A stretch of 16,501 bases of DNA from CAYVQU01 sp964453155. Its GTDB lineage: Bacteria; Chloroflexota; Anaerolineae; Anaerolineales; UBA11858. Below, piece after piece: positions 15,147 through 16,501 of the stretch. Location of the stretch: positions 1-16,501 of the forward strand of contig CAYVQU010000119.1 of the NCBI GenBank assembly GCA_964453155.1, written 5' to 3'. The position numbers were made by a program, and so were the translations under genes. The notes below the pieces were generated by a model. It was not told where the DNA came from. It was given only the letters and a program-made list of their open reading frames with translations, and ran no database searches. The number at the start of each line of letters is the position of its first letter. Position 1 is the first letter of the stretch.

Positions 15147-16241
15147 ATGCCAATCCTTCGTGAAAACAAAAGTTTAGTTGATGAATACTTGGCAATCCGA
15201 CATTGGGAGGTGGGGCAGCGTTCGATCGCTATAGAGAAGACTCACTTGCTACTTCTTCTAGAATACGCGGCAGAAACGGCTTTTCATAAGCTACCATTTA
15301 AACAACCATCATTTACCGAACACATAAAAATGCCTGGTAAGCGCAGAGATGGGAAAGAAGGCATTCATTCTCCTGAATATCAACGTAAAGCGTTGTCTTC
15401 AACTCGACATTTCTTTGAGTGGTTGAAAGATGAAAAAGAAGCGTATTCTACGATTTCAACCCGATGGATAAAATCTTTGAAAATAAAACCGCTACCAAAT
15501 AAACCAAAACAGAAATATTACTCACTGGATGAAATTATTCAAATTGCCAACACACCAGTAGCTTCATTAAATGAAGAACGAATCCGCGCAGCGTGTGCGT
15601 TTCTTTTTTTGTCAGGGATGCGCATTGGCGCATTTTTGACGCTTCCCATTTTGGCTGTGAACATCTCTGAGTTGACAGTAAAACAGTGGCCATCTCTTGG
15701 TGTTCATACAAAATTAGGTAAGAAAGCCACCACTAGGCTTTTGAATGTGCCAGAGTATCAATGTTTGATCAGTATCGTTACTGCTTGGGATTCAAAAGTT
15801 AGGGAGATCATGTCTCCAGCAGGTATGTGGTTTGCACCCATATCGCCTCAAACTGGAAAGCTAGACCCACACCAAAAAATTGGTAAATGTCGTCAACCTG
15901 GGTTTCGTGCTGACTTAGTATCGTTCTTAGAAAAGGCTGGAATAGAATATAAAAGCGCTCATAAATTTCGGCACAAGCATATCCGTTATTTACGCGATAG
16001 AGCCACAACGATGCGTGATCTTGAAGCAATTGCAAAAAACGCCATGCAAACTGTAGAGACAATGCTCAAGTATGGAGAATTGGGGGAAAGGGATGCACTG
16101 GATATTGTACACACGCTGTGCAATCAAGCCCCCACTCAAATATCGCAAAAACGGAATAATGAAGAGAATACAGCTATTCTTATGGCTGCAGCACAACTTC
16201 TGAACCAACTAGCAGAGGAGCGTAATCATGGTTTACGCTAA
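15147..16241 (+). CDS. Divergent tyrosine recombinase (site-specific integrase)
   Basis: From the ATG at 15147 the protein has 364 residues. An N-terminal SAM-like core-binding part (about 10-100) is followed by the catalytic domain: R159 in LSGMRIGAFLTL, a lysine in the TKLGKKATTR hairpin (K189-K193), the H272-x-x-R275 pair in AHKFRHKHIR and the nucleophile Y309 in MLKYGE. The position of the second catalytic His/Trp, nine residues before the tyrosine, is M300. The frame stays open up to a TTG at 15069, which would overlap the gene before it; 15147 is preferred since it follows that stop. The tRNA genes begin 45 bp downstream, the usual arrangement of an integrase beside its attachment site. 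The C-terminal 40 residues are a charged tail outside the core. Confidence 0.82.
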   Translation: MPILRENKSLVDEYLAIRHWEVGQRSIAIEKTHLLLLLEYAAETAFHKLPFKQPSFTEHIKMPGKRRDGKEGIHSPEYQRKALSSTRHFFEWLKDEKEAYSTISTRWIKSLKIKPLPNKPKQKYYSLDEIIQIANTPVASLNEERIRAACAFLFLSGMRIGAFLTLPILAVNISELTVKQWPSLGVHTKLGKKATTRLLNVPEYQCLISIVTAWDSKVREIMSPAGMWFAPISPQTGKLDPHQKIGKCRQPGFRADLVSFLEKAGIEYKSAHKFRHKHIRYLRDRATTMRDLEAIAKNAMQTVETMLKYGELGERDALDIVHTLCNQAPTQISQKRNNEENTAILMAAAQLLNQLAEERNHGLR

Positions 16242-16268
16242 TCACCATCAAAATTACTCAGAAACAAG

Positions 16269-16283
16269 ACCCAAAAAATGGGT
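16269..16283 (-). terminator. Possible weak terminator of the tRNA transcript
   Basis: On the minus strand ACCCA-TTTTT-TGGGT is followed by CTTGTTT just past the 3' end of the CAT tRNA. The stem is only 5 bp, so the call is tentative. Confidence 0.35.
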
Positions 16284-16286
16284 GTG

Positions 16287-16358
16287 TGGGCCCAGCTGGG
16301 ATCGAACCAGCGACCAAACGGTTATGAGCCGTCCGCTCTGCCACTGAGCTATGGGCCC
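16287..16358 (-). tRNA. tRNA with CAT anticodon (Met, or Ile2)
   Basis: A full cloverleaf of 72 nt: acceptor GGGCCCA/TGGGCCC, D arm GCTC..GAGC, anticodon stem GACGG/CCGTT with loop CTCATAA, and T arm GCTGG-TTCGATC-CCAGC; discriminator A, CCA not encoded. The CAT anticodon fits elongator Met or lysidine-modified Ile2; the GACGG-CTCATAA anticodon arm and the TTGGTCGCTGG segment resemble Ile2 tRNAs I know, so Ile2 is plausible. Its 3' end faces the integrase gene. Confidence 0.93.
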
Positions 16359-16370
16359 AAGAAGATGAAA

Positions 16371-16420
16371 GTGGTTAGCTGGTAGTGGTCAGCATGTACT
16401 GATCACTGCCCACTAACCAC
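16371..16420. repeat. 50-nt imperfect hairpin between the two tRNA genes
   Basis: Outer arms GTGGTTAG (16371-16378) and CTAACCAC (16413-16420) pair perfectly, and inner arms AGTGGTCAG (16384-16392) and CTGATCACT (16399-16407) pair with one G-T wobble around a 6-nt loop. It is made of short repeats of the form GTGGTTAG/GTGGTCAG and is probably a mobile palindromic repeat or an RNA processing site. Confidence 0.55.
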
Positions 16421-16434
16421 CGATCACTTCTCTG

Positions 16435-16501
16435 AGCGGGTGACGGGATTCGAACCCGTGAATGTCAGCTTGGAAGGCTGATGCCTTACCACTTGGCGAC
16501 A
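16435..16501 (-). tRNA. tRNA-Gly (TCC), partial, cut by the window end
   Basis: The 3' part of a cloverleaf: acceptor CACCCGC with discriminator T, T arm CACGG-GTTCGAATC-CCGTC type, anticodon arm TCAGC-CTTCCAA-GCTGA giving anticodon TCC, and D arm GCC..GGC. The first 5 nt (expected GCGGG) lie beyond the window. CCA is not encoded. A discriminator U is usual for tRNA-Gly. Confidence 0.93.

Noticed and set aside
13559..16358. The tRNA relic and the intact CAT tRNA as a matching attL/attR pair
   Set aside because: Their acceptor and T-arm sequences differ (CCCCGCT versus TGGGCCC), so there is no direct repeat of the kind expected from one integration event.
1..16501. CRISPR arrays, toxin-antitoxin pairs or defence genes
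   Set aside because: No regularly spaced repeats, and no Cas, nuclease, toxin or typical defence proteins were seen on either strand.

Overview
The window looks like part of a bacterial chromosome from an anaerobic plant-polysaccharide degrader. The mix of genes (UxaE-type tagaturonate epimerase, KdgF, KduD, KDG kinase, Eda aldolases, cytoplasmic GH51) and the general protein style suggest Chloroflexota/Anaerolineae, but this is an inference from gene content only; no rRNA or marker gene is present.

Layout. Positions 1-13355 hold thirteen intact genes and one 5'-disrupted gene, all on the + strand, nearly all for sugar-acid metabolism. The first block (1-4489) has the C-terminal half of a GarR-type tartronate semialdehyde reductase, an aldo/keto reductase, a D-2-hydroxyacid dehydrogenase, a 98-bp inverted-repeat element resembling a MITE, a zinc-ribbon Nudix hydrolase and a divergent PfkB kinase. 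The second block (4503-6687) couples an Eda-family aldolase to a galactarate dehydratase (GarD) and is followed by a decayed fragment of a second eda-like gene. The third block (6883-13355) reads as one operon: kdgF, an SGNH hydrolase, kduD, kdgK, a second eda, uxaE and a GH51 arabinofuranosidase, with a hairpin between kduD and kdgK.

How the genes fit together. KdgF and KduD process unsaturated uronates released from pectin towards 2-keto-3-deoxygluconate (KDG); UxaE can link galacturonate-derived tagaturonate with the fructuronate branch that also leads to KDG; KdgK and Eda then give pyruvate and glyceraldehyde 3-phosphate. The GH51 enzyme would remove arabinose from imported pectic side-chain oligosaccharides. 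GarD would open galactarate to 5-keto-4-deoxyglucarate, and GarR would reduce tartronate semialdehyde. No GarL or GarK is present in the window, so the aldolase and kinase beside garD are candidates for non-orthologous replacements.

Positions 13356-16501 are different: more A/T rich by eye, and carrying a degraded CAT-anticodon tRNA-like sequence, a minus-strand XRE-type regulator with its own terminator, a small HTH/zinc-ribbon protein, a divergent tyrosine recombinase and two minus-strand tRNA genes (CAT anticodon, and a Gly-TCC cut by the window end). This looks like a small or eroded integrative element next to a tRNA gene.
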